A DNA stretch of 55,979 bases from positions 1-55,979 of the forward strand of contig CALUNE010000014.1 in the NCBI GenBank assembly GCA_944321945.1, in the 5' to 3' direction. Within the stretch, counting starts at the first letter, position 1, and every line of letters starts with the position of its first letter. This DNA is from an uncultured Alistipes sp. (GTDB lineage: Bacteria > Bacteroidota > Bacteroidia > Bacteroidales > Rikenellaceae). Under the pieces are notes generated by a model that was given only the letters and a program-made list of their open reading frames with translations, was not told where the DNA came from and made no database searches. Positions 9,945 through 16,451 of the stretch are shown here, piece after piece. The position numbers and the translations under genes are program-made.

Positions 9945-10677
9945 GTGTATCGCCATCGACGACGAGCCGCTGGCTCTGCGTCAAATCGCCGCCTACATCG
10001 CCAAGGTCCCCTATCTGGACCTCGTGGCACGGTTCAACAATGCGCTGGAGGCCCAGCAGCGGCTGGCCGCGGAGAAGATCGACCTGATCTTCGTGGATAT
10101 CAACATGCCCGACCTGAACGGCGTGGATTTCGTCCGCGGGCTGGTCGACCGGCCGATGATCGTCTTCACGACGGCCTACTCGGAGTATGCCGTCGAGGGA
10201 TTCAAGCTCGATGCCGTGGACTATCTGCTCAAGCCGTTCAGCTTCGCCGACTTCAGCCGGGCGGCCGCCAAGGCCAACTCGCTCTACGAACTGCGCCACA
10301 ACCAGCGTGCACCGCAGGAGGCCCCCTCCGAGGCGCTGCCCCGCGACAAGGAGTATCTCTCGGTAAAGGCCGACTACAAGGTCTCGCTCGTCCGCATCAG
10401 CGACATCGTCTACATCGAGAGCGAGGGCGAATACGTACGGCTGCACCTGGCCGACGGATCGGCCATCACCACACTCTTCCGGCTGAAAAACATGGAGACG
10501 GCTCTGCCGGTCGATTCGTTCATGCGCGTGCATCGCTCCTACATCGTCAACCTGCGGGCCATCCGCTCCTACATCAAGGGGCGCATCTACCTCAGCGATA
10601 CGGAGTACGTTCCCATCGGCGAGAATTACAAGGAGGCTTTCCAGAACTACATCCGGCAGAATTTCCGCAACCTCTGA
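9937..10677 (+). CDS. LytTR family response regulator
   Basis: A cytosolic DNA-binding response regulator, partner of the upstream kinase. The receiver domain (residues 1-120) has the acidic pair IDDE, the phosphorylated aspartate D54 in FVDINMPD, the conserved Thr in FTTAYSEYAVEGF, and Lys in YLLKPF. A short linker leads to a LytTR DNA-binding domain (about 140-246) with the typical DIVYIESEGEYVRLHL and FMRVHRSYIVNL segments. The 246 residues are standard. The target genes are unknown. The gene converges on the HsdR_N gene, whose stop lies 57 bp away. Confidence 0.94.
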   Translation: MLKCIAIDDEPLALRQIAAYIAKVPYLDLVARFNNALEAQQRLAAEKIDLIFVDINMPDLNGVDFVRGLVDRPMIVFTTAYSEYAVEGFKLDAVDYLLKPFSFADFSRAAAKANSLYELRHNQRAPQEAPSEALPRDKEYLSVKADYKVSLVRISDIVYIESEGEYVRLHLADGSAITTLFRLKNMETALPVDSFMRVHRSYIVNLRAIRSYIKGRIYLSDTEYVPIGENYKEAFQNYIRQNFRNL

Positions 10678-10733
10678 CGGCCTTCGCCGCCAGGCGATCC
10701 GACGCCCGACCGGGCCAGAGGAGAAGAGCGGGG

Positions 10734-11192
10734 TCACTCACCGTCCCGGCTCAGATCGGGATATCCGGCCAGACGGCGATAGCCGCCGTCGGTGAGTTCG
10801 CAGCAGTAGTGACAGAGTCCGTTGGTCAGCACCACGTAGCGGGCCCCAAGTACGGAATTGTAACGCACGGCCTGGGCCAGCGTCCGTTCGTCGATCTTCA
10901 CCTGCGGCGCCTTGCACTCGGCCAGCAGCAACGGCCGGGCCTGCGCATCAACCACCACCACATCGGCCCGCTGGGGCTGGCCGTTGAGCGCTACGGCATA
11001 CTCCTGCACGATACGCATGGGACGGGCCCCGCACCGCGAAACCAGATAGGCAATCAAATGCTGCCGGACCCACTCCTCGGGGGTCAGCACCAGATAGACT
11101 CCCCGCAGCGGATCCCACACCTCGACCTCCGCGCCCCGATGCCGGGCCCGCAGCCGAATCGCCGGAAAATTGAGTTTGGGAAGCCCGTTCAT
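10734..11192 (-). CDS. HsdR_N domain protein (PD-(D/E)xK nuclease-like)
   Basis: A small 152-residue protein resembling the N-terminal nuclease domain of type I restriction HsdR (PF13588). The PD-(D/E)xK core is visible: D77 in QRADVVVVD, then E92 and K94 in LLLAECKAP, with Q107 in LAQAVRYNSVLGARYVVLTNG. The motor and specificity subunits of a restriction system are absent. Single-domain proteins of this kind are common housekeeping neighbours in Bacteroidota, with unknown function. The start at 11192 (MNGLPKLNFP) is supported by a minus-strand TATATTTG box at 11236-11229. The gene is divergent from the GH2-like gene, with 51 bp between starts. Confidence 0.8.
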   Translation of the reverse strand: MNGLPKLNFPAIRLRARHRGAEVEVWDPLRGVYLVLTPEEWVRQHLIAYLVSRCGARPMRIVQEYAVALNGQPQRADVVVVDAQARPLLLAECKAPQVKIDERTLAQAVRYNSVLGARYVVLTNGLCHYCCELTDGGYRRLAGYPDLSRDGE

Positions 11193-11213
11193 CGCAGTCT
11201 CGAAAAAATTACC

Positions 11214-11236
11214 TATCTTTACCGTGTACAAATATA
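11214..11236. promoter_or_regulatory. Overlapping divergent -7 boxes
   Basis: Plus-strand TATCTTTA (11214-11221), one base off consensus, faces the GH2-like gene at 11244. Minus-strand TATATTTG (11236-11229) faces the HsdR_N gene at 11192. The two promoters overlap within 51 bp, so they probably interfere with each other. Confidence 0.5.
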
Positions 11237-11243
11237 CGAACTT

Positions 11244-12545
11244 ATGCGGACGATCCTTTCGACCCTTGCACTTTTTTCCCTCTGCGGGCTCTGCGCCCAG
11301 GAGTATGTCCCGACCTACGGACGCGAACTTCCGCGCGGCGAACTGCTCGTCTACCCCTCGGCCGAGGCGGCCGAAGCGGCCGACGGCGGCAACAACCGAT
11401 ACTTCACCCGGCTGATGGAGTGGAGCCTCGAGGAGAACAACCGTTTCACGACCAACTTCACCGTGCCGTTCGCCTGGGCCAACCGCCAGGTGCTGCTGCA
11501 TGTCGGACACTCGACGGGCGACTATGAGGTTCTCGTCAACGACCGCCCGGCCGCCTACGTCGCCGACGGCAACAGCCCCGCCGAGTTCAACATCACCAAA
11601 CTGACGCACGAAGGCCGCAACAAGGTCGAAATCCGGGTCGCGCAACCCTCGCCCACCGCCCCGCTCGAGAGCTGGAAGGAGAATCCCGATCCGATGTTGG
11701 GCGGCATCTGGCTGCTGAGCCAGCCCACGATGCGGATCCGCGACGTGGCGACCAAGACGCGTGTCGGCGAGAACGGATTCGCCACGGCCGAGGTGGCCGT
11801 CATCGTCAAGAGCGAGGCGCTCAATCCGCGCACGTCGCGCATCCACTATCAGCTGATCGACCCGACGGGTGAAAATGCCGCTGCAGGATTCAAGGATCTG
11901 ACGCTGGAGATGCGCGGCGAAGACACGGTGCGTTTTCTGGCCCGCATCCCGGCCAACCGGCTCTGGACGCCCGAACTCCCCACACAGTACATTCTGCGCC
12001 TGAAGACCCAATACGAGGGACGCTACGTGGAGTTCGCCGAACTGCGCATGGGCTTCCGCGAGGTGAAGGTCAACGAGGGCCGGATGGAACTGAACGGCCA
12101 GCCGATCACACTTCGCGTGCGGGAGGTTCCGGGCACGATCGACGAAAACGAGATCGCCAACCTGCGCGAAGCGGGCTACAATACGGTCCGACTGCTGCCG
12201 GGCCCCGTTTCCGAAGAGTTTCTGGAACACTGCGACGAACAGGGAATCTGCGTGATCGCCCAGGCGCCGATCGATACGAGCCGCAGCGGCGACTCGCGCC
12301 GCAAGGAGGGCAACCCGTCGAACGATCCGGCCTGGAAGGAGGCCTACATCGAACGGGCTGTCAATTCGTACCACACGACCAAACGGCATCCGTCCGTAGT
12401 GGCATTTTCGCTGGCCACGCGTTCGTCGAACGGCATCAACCTCTATGAGAGTTACCTGAAAATGAAGCAGTTCAACGATTCTCGTCCGTTTATCTATCCC
12501 GAGGCCGACGGGGAATGGAACAGCGATCGGCTCATTCTGGAATAG
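11244..12545 (+). CDS. Secreted GH2-like protein, probable non-catalytic
   Basis: A 433-residue exported protein with the domain order of glycoside hydrolase family 2: signal peptide (about 1-18), a sugar-binding jelly-roll (about 50-150, ending SQPTMRIRDVATKTRV), an immunoglobulin-like domain (about 150-275, ending AELRMGFREVKV), and the beginning of the TIM barrel (LNGQPITLRV, IANLREAGYNTVRLLPGPVSEEFLEHCDEQGICVIAQ). Where active GH2 enzymes have the acid/base 'W-x-x-GNE', this reads VAFSLATRSSNGIN, with no Glu. The protein stops about 50 residues later, so the half that would carry the nucleophile is missing. No frameshift is evident and the reading frame is clean, so this looks like a stable pseudo-enzyme, perhaps sugar-binding. 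The start is set by the signal peptide. Confidence 0.7.
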   Translation: MRTILSTLALFSLCGLCAQEYVPTYGRELPRGELLVYPSAEAAEAADGGNNRYFTRLMEWSLEENNRFTTNFTVPFAWANRQVLLHVGHSTGDYEVLVNDRPAAYVADGNSPAEFNITKLTHEGRNKVEIRVAQPSPTAPLESWKENPDPMLGGIWLLSQPTMRIRDVATKTRVGENGFATAEVAVIVKSEALNPRTSRIHYQLIDPTGENAAAGFKDLTLEMRGEDTVRFLARIPANRLWTPELPTQYILRLKTQYEGRYVEFAELRMGFREVKVNEGRMELNGQPITLRVREVPGTIDENEIANLREAGYNTVRLLPGPVSEEFLEHCDEQGICVIAQAPIDTSRSGDSRRKEGNPSNDPAWKEAYIERAVNSYHTTKRHPSVVAFSLATRSSNGINLYESYLKMKQFNDSRPFIYPEADGEWNSDRLILE

Positions 12546-12554
12546 GCTCGGCCG

Positions 12555-12586
12555 GTCCCCGGCGGAGGGTTTGACGCCGCCGGGAC
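12555..12586. other. GC-rich stem-loop after the GH2-like gene
   Basis: GTCCCCGGCGG (12555-12565) pairs with CCGCCGGGAC (12577-12586) with one bulged C. It has no T run, so it may slow or stabilise the mRNA 3' end rather than act as a standard terminator. The rest of 12587-12700 shows nothing recognisable. Confidence 0.45.
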
Positions 12587-12708
12587 GATCAACCACTCCG
12601 GCATCGGCGAGGGGAGGGACACGCGACATACGGTCCGAAAGCGGCAAACACGATGAAGGCTCCGAAGCGGGGAAGAAAAAATAAATTTGCAATTTTTTTA
12701 CGATTTTC

Positions 12709-12739
12709 TTTGGAGAGTTGAAAATTATCCTTACCTTTG
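12709..12739 (+). promoter_or_regulatory. Promoter of first tRNA-Lys
   Basis: TTTG (12709-12712), 19 bp, then TACCTTTG (12732-12739): a full match to the Bacteroidota -33/-7 promoter, about 25 bp before the mature tRNA. Confidence 0.8.
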
Positions 12740-12764
12740 CACTCGCAATCAGAAATTGATTGAT

Positions 12765-12837
12765 GCCTCTTTAGCTCAGTTGGTAGAGCACGACACTCTT
12801 AATGTTGGGGTCCAGGGTTCGAGCCCCTGAGGGGGTA
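12765..12837 (+). tRNA. tRNA-Lys (anticodon CTT)
   Basis: A 73-nt cloverleaf. The acceptor GCCTCTT pairs with AGGGGGT (three G-U pairs). The D arm is GCTC...GAGC, the anticodon stem CGACA/TGTTG closes the loop CTCTTAA with anticodon CTT, and the T arm is CAGGG-TTCGAGC-CCCTG. CCA is not encoded. The anticodon reads AAG. Confidence 0.95.
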
Positions 12838-12840
12838 CGA

Positions 12841-12870
12841 AAGCGAAAAACTTCGGTTTTTCGCTTTTTT
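12841..12870 (+). terminator. Terminator after first tRNA-Lys
   Basis: AAGCGAAAAAC, a TTCG tetraloop, GTTTTTCGCTT, then further T: an 11-bp stem with a T tail, 3 bp after the tRNA. Confidence 0.88.
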
Positions 12871-12880
12871 GCTTTATTTC

Positions 12881-12911
12881 TTGCGAAATAAAAATTTTAT
12901 CCCTATCTTTG
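12881..12911 (+). promoter_or_regulatory. Promoter of second tRNA-Lys
   Basis: TTG (12881-12883), 20 bp, then TATCTTTG (12904-12911), so the second tRNA has its own promoter. Confidence 0.8.
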
Positions 12912-12936
12912 CACTTGCAATCTGGGAATGATTGAT

Positions 12937-13009
12937 GCCTCTTTAGCTCAGTTGGTAGAGCACGACACTCTTAATGTTGGGGTCCAGGGTTCGAGCCCCT
13001 GAGGGGGTA
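12937..13009 (+). tRNA. tRNA-Lys (anticodon CTT), second copy
   Basis: Identical over its 73 nt to the copy at 12765-12837. The preceding leader bases (ATTGATGCC context) are also conserved, while the promoter and terminator sequences differ, so the duplication is not recent over its whole length. CCA is not encoded. Confidence 0.95.
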
Positions 13010-13012
13010 CAG

Positions 13013-13046
13013 AAAGGCCGATAATCTGACGATTATCGGCCTTTTT
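13013..13046 (+). terminator. Terminator after second tRNA-Lys
   Basis: AAAGGCCGATAATC (13013-13026) pairs perfectly with GATTATCGGCCTTT (13031-13044) around TGAC, followed by TT. Confidence 0.9.
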
Positions 13047-13089
13047 CGTGTGGCATGGACGTTGCAGCAGATTGAAAAAAAGTGGAGAG

Positions 13090-13190
13090 GGCAAGCCCCG
13101 GGTGCGAAGCACGGAACACCAGGCACGGAATGCCAGGGTGCGGAATGCCGGGGTGCGGAAGGGAAGGAGTGCGGAAGGAGGGGACTTAGA
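13090..13190. repeat. Degenerate GGTGCGGAATGCC repeats
   Basis: The 174-bp spacer between the tRNA terminator and the thrC stop holds several imperfect copies of a 13-15 bp unit (GCACGGAACACC, GCACGGAATGCC, GTGCGGAATGCC, GTGCGGAAGGG, GTGCGGAAGG). No gene is seen. Confidence 0.6.
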
Positions 13191-13220
13191 ACCCCGATCC
13201 TCCTCCACGTCCCCCGATGC

Positions 13221-14513
13221 CTACAACCGAGCCACAAACTCCTCCAGCGCCTGAAGATCCACCGCCAGAGGATCGGAATGCTGTTCACGGCGGGTCAATG
13301 CCTCCAATCGCTCGGGCAACGGCACCCGACGCCCGGTCACCGAAGCGATCACCTCACCGAACTTCGCCGGATGAGCCGTCGAGAGGTAGAATCCCGGCTT
13401 GCCGACGGCCACCGAAGCCGCATAACCGACGGCACTGTGCGGATCCGAAAGATAGCCGCAACGTTCGTACAGCGCATCGATCGTACGCCGGATCCCGGCA
13501 TTGTCGCACCGATAGCCGGTCAATTCGGCACGCAGCGCTTCGGGATCTCCGCCGCAAAGCCACAACATCCGTTCGAAATTGCTCGGGGCCCCGACATCCA
13601 TCGCGCTGGCCGGGGTCTGCACCGACGGCCGCGGGCGGTAGATGCCCGTGCGCAAAAACTCCGGAACCACATCGTTGAGATTCGAGGCCGCCACGAATCC
13701 CCCGACCGGAAGCCCCATCCGGCGGGCCAGCATCCCGGCCGCCAGATTGCCGTAGTTGCCGCTCGGCACGACGATCGTCGGCTGCTCGCCGCCCGTCTCC
13801 CGCTGCCAGAGGAAGTAACCGTAGAAGTAGTAGAAGGCCTGCGGAATCCAGCGCAGCAGGTTGATCGAATTGGCCGAAGTCACCTGTCGCCGGGCCCGGA
13901 AGGCCTCGTCGGCAAAGAGCTCCTTGACCAGGCGCTGGCAGTCGTCGAACGTCCCGGACACCCGCAGTGGATGGATGTTGCCGCCGAGGGCCGTCATCTG
14001 ACACTCCTGCAGGCGGCTGATCTTCCCCTCGGGATAGAGAATCACCACGTCGATCCCCGGGACGTTGTAGAAACCGTGCGCCACGGCACTGCCCGTATCG
14101 CCCGACGTGGCCGTGAGGATCACCAGCCGCTCCTGCCGGCGACCGAGCAGCCCCGCCATCCGCCCCATGAATCCCGCTCCGAAGTCCTTGAAGGCGCACG
14201 TCGGGCCGTGGAAGAGTTCGAGCGTGTAGCGGCCGCGGCCGACCCGCCGCAACGGAACCTCGAAGTCGTAAAGCGCCTCCATCTCGCGGGCAAGAAGCTG
14301 CGGATCGAAATCCCCGTCGAAGAAGAGCCCGGCCAGATAGCTCGCCAGCGAGGCATACGACTGTTCGGCACGACGCCGGGCCTCGCCCAGGTCAGCCTGC
14401 GGAATCCGCTCCGGAACAAAAAGACCTCCGTCGGGAGCCAATCCGCGCATTACGGCCTCGCGCAACGGCAGACCGTGCTCGTGTTTCTGATCGCGTGTAC
14501 TGTACCAATTCAT
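13221..14513 (-). CDS. thrC: Threonine synthase
   Basis: PLP enzyme converting O-phospho-L-homoserine to L-threonine, the last step of the pathway. The N-terminal YSTRD and LPLREAVMRGLAPDGGLFVP segments are typical of the long threonine synthase class. The PLP lysine is K109 in GPTCAFKDFGAGFMG. Further family motifs are TATSGDTGSAVAHGF, LYPEGKIS, QMTALGGNIHPLRVSGTFDDC, SANSINLLRWIPQ, PSGNYGNLAAG and the C-terminal TAHPAKFGEVI. The 430 residues are normal. It lies 32 bp after thrB on the same strand and is surely co-transcribed with it. The fused aspartokinase/homoserine dehydrogenase gene thrA is not upstream as it often is in Bacteroidales. Confidence 0.96.
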   Translation of the reverse strand: MNWYSTRDQKHEHGLPLREAVMRGLAPDGGLFVPERIPQADLGEARRRAEQSYASLASYLAGLFFDGDFDPQLLAREMEALYDFEVPLRRVGRGRYTLELFHGPTCAFKDFGAGFMGRMAGLLGRRQERLVILTATSGDTGSAVAHGFYNVPGIDVVILYPEGKISRLQECQMTALGGNIHPLRVSGTFDDCQRLVKELFADEAFRARRQVTSANSINLLRWIPQAFYYFYGYFLWQRETGGEQPTIVVPSGNYGNLAAGMLARRMGLPVGGFVAASNLNDVVPEFLRTGIYRPRPSVQTPASAMDVGAPSNFERMLWLCGGDPEALRAELTGYRCDNAGIRRTIDALYERCGYLSDPHSAVGYAASVAVGKPGFYLSTAHPAKFGEVIASVTGRRVPLPERLEALTRREQHSDPLAVDLQALEEFVARL

Positions 14514-14545
14514 GACTGTTCGTTTTCAGGATTCAACCACTCGTT

Positions 14546-15475
14546 TCAGGATTCGACCACCCGTGCCCCGGCATTCGACACCCGCCCGGCATAGGTCCGG
14601 CAATCGATTCCGCGCACGGCGAAATGTTCGCGCATGCGATCGGCAATGCGGCCGGCCACGGCATAATCCGACGCCAGGGCGAAGACCGAAGGTCCCGATC
14701 CGGCGATATTGAGCGCCAACGCCCCCTCGTCCAGCGCGGCGCGCTTCAGCAGGTCGTAGTCGGGAATGAAGCCCTTGCGATAGGGCTCGATGACGGCATC
14801 CTGCATCGAGCGTCCGATCAGCGCCACGTCACGCAGCGCAAAGCCGGCCACAAGCCCGCCGACATTGCCCCACTGCTTCACGGCCTTGGCCAGGGGAATC
14901 TCGTGCGGAAGGACCTCGCGGGCCATCTTCGTACTGACGACGATATCGGGATGGACAACGGCATAGAAAAAGTTGTCGGGCACGGGCAGCCGCACGATGT
15001 CGAAGGGTTCGTAGCCGCGGATCAGCACCACTCCGCCCAACAGCGCCGGACCGACATTGTCGGCATGGGCCGTACCTCCGAGCAGCGCCTCGCCCTGCAT
15101 GGCAAACTCGACGAGTTGTTTGCCCGAGAAGGGACGTCCGAGCAGTTCGTTGATGCCGTAGACGGCGGCGGCCGACGAGGCGGCACTCGAACCGATGCCG
15201 CTCCCGGGGACAATCTTCTCCAGCAGGCGGATCGCGACCCGCACCGGGCGTCCGTAAGCCGCCAGCATCGCCCGAACGGCCGGCGTAATGACATTTTCAT
15301 CGATCGATTCGGGGAGCTCGACCCCACTATCGTTGCGGATCGAAAACCCCTCGGCATCCGTTTCGACCGCAACCTCCATCCGGTCGCCCACGCCGTCGAG
15401 CGTCAGCCCCATCACATCGAATCCGCAACCCAGATTAGCCACCGTTCCCGGGGCAAAAACTTCCATATGTTTCAT
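14546..15475 (-). CDS. thrB: Homoserine kinase
   Basis: GHMP-family kinase phosphorylating L-homoserine, which supplies the substrate of the following threonine synthase. Visible motifs are the N-terminal VFAPGTVANLGCGFDVMG, the ATP-binding PGSGIGSSAASSAAA (about residue 90), GGTAHADNVGPALLGG, and the C-terminal GALALNIAGSGPSVFAL. The 309 residues match the family. An 800-bp non-coding or leader region lies upstream, containing a leftward promoter and a threonine-rich small reading frame. Confidence 0.95.
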   Translation of the reverse strand: MKHMEVFAPGTVANLGCGFDVMGLTLDGVGDRMEVAVETDAEGFSIRNDSGVELPESIDENVITPAVRAMLAAYGRPVRVAIRLLEKIVPGSGIGSSAASSAAAVYGINELLGRPFSGKQLVEFAMQGEALLGGTAHADNVGPALLGGVVLIRGYEPFDIVRLPVPDNFFYAVVHPDIVVSTKMAREVLPHEIPLAKAVKQWGNVGGLVAGFALRDVALIGRSMQDAVIEPYRKGFIPDYDLLKRAALDEGALALNIAGSGPSVFALASDYAVAGRIADRMREHFAVRGIDCRTYAGRVSNAGARVVES

Positions 15476-15712
15476 GTTGATTCTGCTTTTTTAAGGATAA
15501 AACTTCGAAATCGGTTGGTCTCCGAACAGGCCGCCAGGACGAAGTGCTGCGGCAGGTTCCGCGCCCGGAGTCAGTCTCCGGAACAGTGCCGCGCAAAGCG
15601 GTCCGGAGAGGGCGGATTCCCGGGTCGGAATCGATTCGGAGAGTTGTTTTTCGGTAAATATCCGCTCCGGCAGCCTGGGCCGGGATGCATGCGACAATGC
15701 GACGGATGATGA

Positions 15713-15901
15713 CTACAGGACCCCCACAGGGGTGGTACCGGTGACGGTAAAGGAGGTCGTACCGACGGTCAGGCGACCGACGGTGAAAACACCATGCAGC
15801 AGAGCAACGAAGCATTCGTTCCCCCGAGCCTCCGATCCGCGAAATTCGACGGCGGATCCGTACCCGTTCACATGAGCCGTATGGTTTCTCAGACGATCCA
15901 T
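15713..15901 (-). CDS. Small threonine-rich ORF, possible thr leader peptide
   Basis: A 62-codon frame between the thr promoter and thrB. Its last 24 codons contain eight threonines (TVGRLTVGTTSFTVTGTTPV), the composition expected of an attenuation leader for a threonine operon. The first 38 codons are unremarkable. If transcription starts from the mapped -7 box, the ATG at 15901 is only about 7 nt from it, so translation would be leaderless or begin at an internal GTG/TTG. Downstream, 15571-15610 folds into a strong TCTCCGGA...TCCGGAGA hairpin without a T run. No clear terminator/antiterminator pair was found, so the regulatory role is an inference. Confidence 0.35.
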   Translation of the reverse strand: MDRLRNHTAHVNGYGSAVEFRGSEARGNECFVALLHGVFTVGRLTVGTTSFTVTGTTPVGVL

Positions 15902-15907
15902 CGAGGG

Positions 15908-15938
15908 CAAATATAAAACAAATATTTTAATAATCCAA
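15908..15938 (-). promoter_or_regulatory. Leftward promoter for thrBC
   Basis: On the minus strand TTG (15938-15936), 20 bp, then TATATTTG (15915-15908): a perfect Bacteroidota promoter. It faces thrB across a 430-bp leader. From here to 16219 the DNA is AT-rich with no supported gene. Confidence 0.75.
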
Positions 15939-16219
15939 GAGCCGGTAACAATTTGTAAGCATTTTTCAAGCACAAAACAGAGCATACCTTATATATGGAT
16001 GTATAACAAGGATTTTCGGAGGCATGAAAGCCAAAAAATCGAAAGTCCAAAACCGGGTCACATCCGCCGAATGGAGGCAGGACCCAAAAGTCGCTCCAAA
16101 CCGTCCCGAACCGCCTTGCAAATCATAATTTAAATACCTCTTATTTTTACAGTTTGTAAAGACAAATTGCAGAATTCAGTTTCGGATCATTATATTATTA
16201 AATTTTTTTAGGAAATTTC

Positions 16220-16250
16220 TTGCTCGTTTCATCCACATTTCCTATCTTTG
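16220..16250 (+). promoter_or_regulatory. Promoter of the ilv operon
   Basis: TTG (16220-16222), 20 bp, then TATCTTTG (16243-16250). Transcription should begin about 16256, some 20 nt before the leader peptide. Confidence 0.85.
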
Positions 16251-16276
16251 CTACACAACCAAAGAAATTGTAAGGC

Positions 16277-16363
16277 ATGACTGCCCTGAATCATTCGAAT
16301 CTCGTCATTAACGTCATTAACGTGCTGCTCGTGGTCAATAACAGGATAACGGGAGGAAGGTGA
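16277..16363 (+). CDS. ilv operon leader peptide
   Basis: A 28-codon frame starting MTAL and containing [12 protein letters not shown]: 12 of its 28 residues are Ile, Val or Leu, and 11 of these fall in codons 9-24. This is the signature of a branched-chain amino acid attenuation leader (compare the E. coli ilv leader, which also begins MTAL). It is preceded by TTGTAAGGC and ends TGA at 16361-16363. Its last codons (GGA GGA AGG) form one arm of the antiterminator, so ribosome position directly decides the fold. It is too short to be a functional protein. Confidence 0.85.
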   Translation: MTALNHSNLVINVINVLLVVNNRITGGR

Positions 16364-16424
16364 CGTACCTGATCGAAGCATATCGAGAACCTTTCTCCCG
16401 CCCCGGAGAAAGGTTCTTTCGTTT
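16351..16424 (+). promoter_or_regulatory. Transcription attenuator of the ilv operon
   Basis: Two exclusive folds are visible. The antiterminator pairs GGGAGGAAGGT (16351-16361) with ACCTTTCTCCC (16389-16399), 11 bp with a single G-U. The terminator pairs GAACCTTTCTCC (16387-16398) with GGAGAAAGGTTC (16405-16416) and is followed by TTTCGTTT. Both use the same central arm. Ribosome stalling at the Ile/Val/Leu codons would leave 16351-16361 free and favour read-through; a ribosome at the leader stop codon would cover it and favour termination. Confidence 0.85.
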
Positions 16425-16451
16425 CAGAGCCCACCCTGTCGAATCGCAAAC

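Noticed and set aside
8874-10677. LytS/LytTR pair as regulator of the glycan locus
   Set aside because: More than 15 kb away, with housekeeping operons between, and glycan loci of this kind are usually run by hybrid two-component or ECF systems.
10734-11192. Possible restriction-modification system
   Set aside because: Only a stand-alone HsdR_N-like domain is present; no methylase, specificity or motor genes nearby.
15491-15697. 68-codon leftward frame just before thrB
   Set aside because: In frame with the threonine-rich ORF past its stop, but no recognisable domain; treated as part of the leader region.
16024-16128. 34-residue basic ORF preceded by GGAGG
   Set aside because: The Shine-Dalgarno-like spacing is good, but no promoter box, no recognisable sequence and no leader-like composition; Bacteroidota rely little on such sites.
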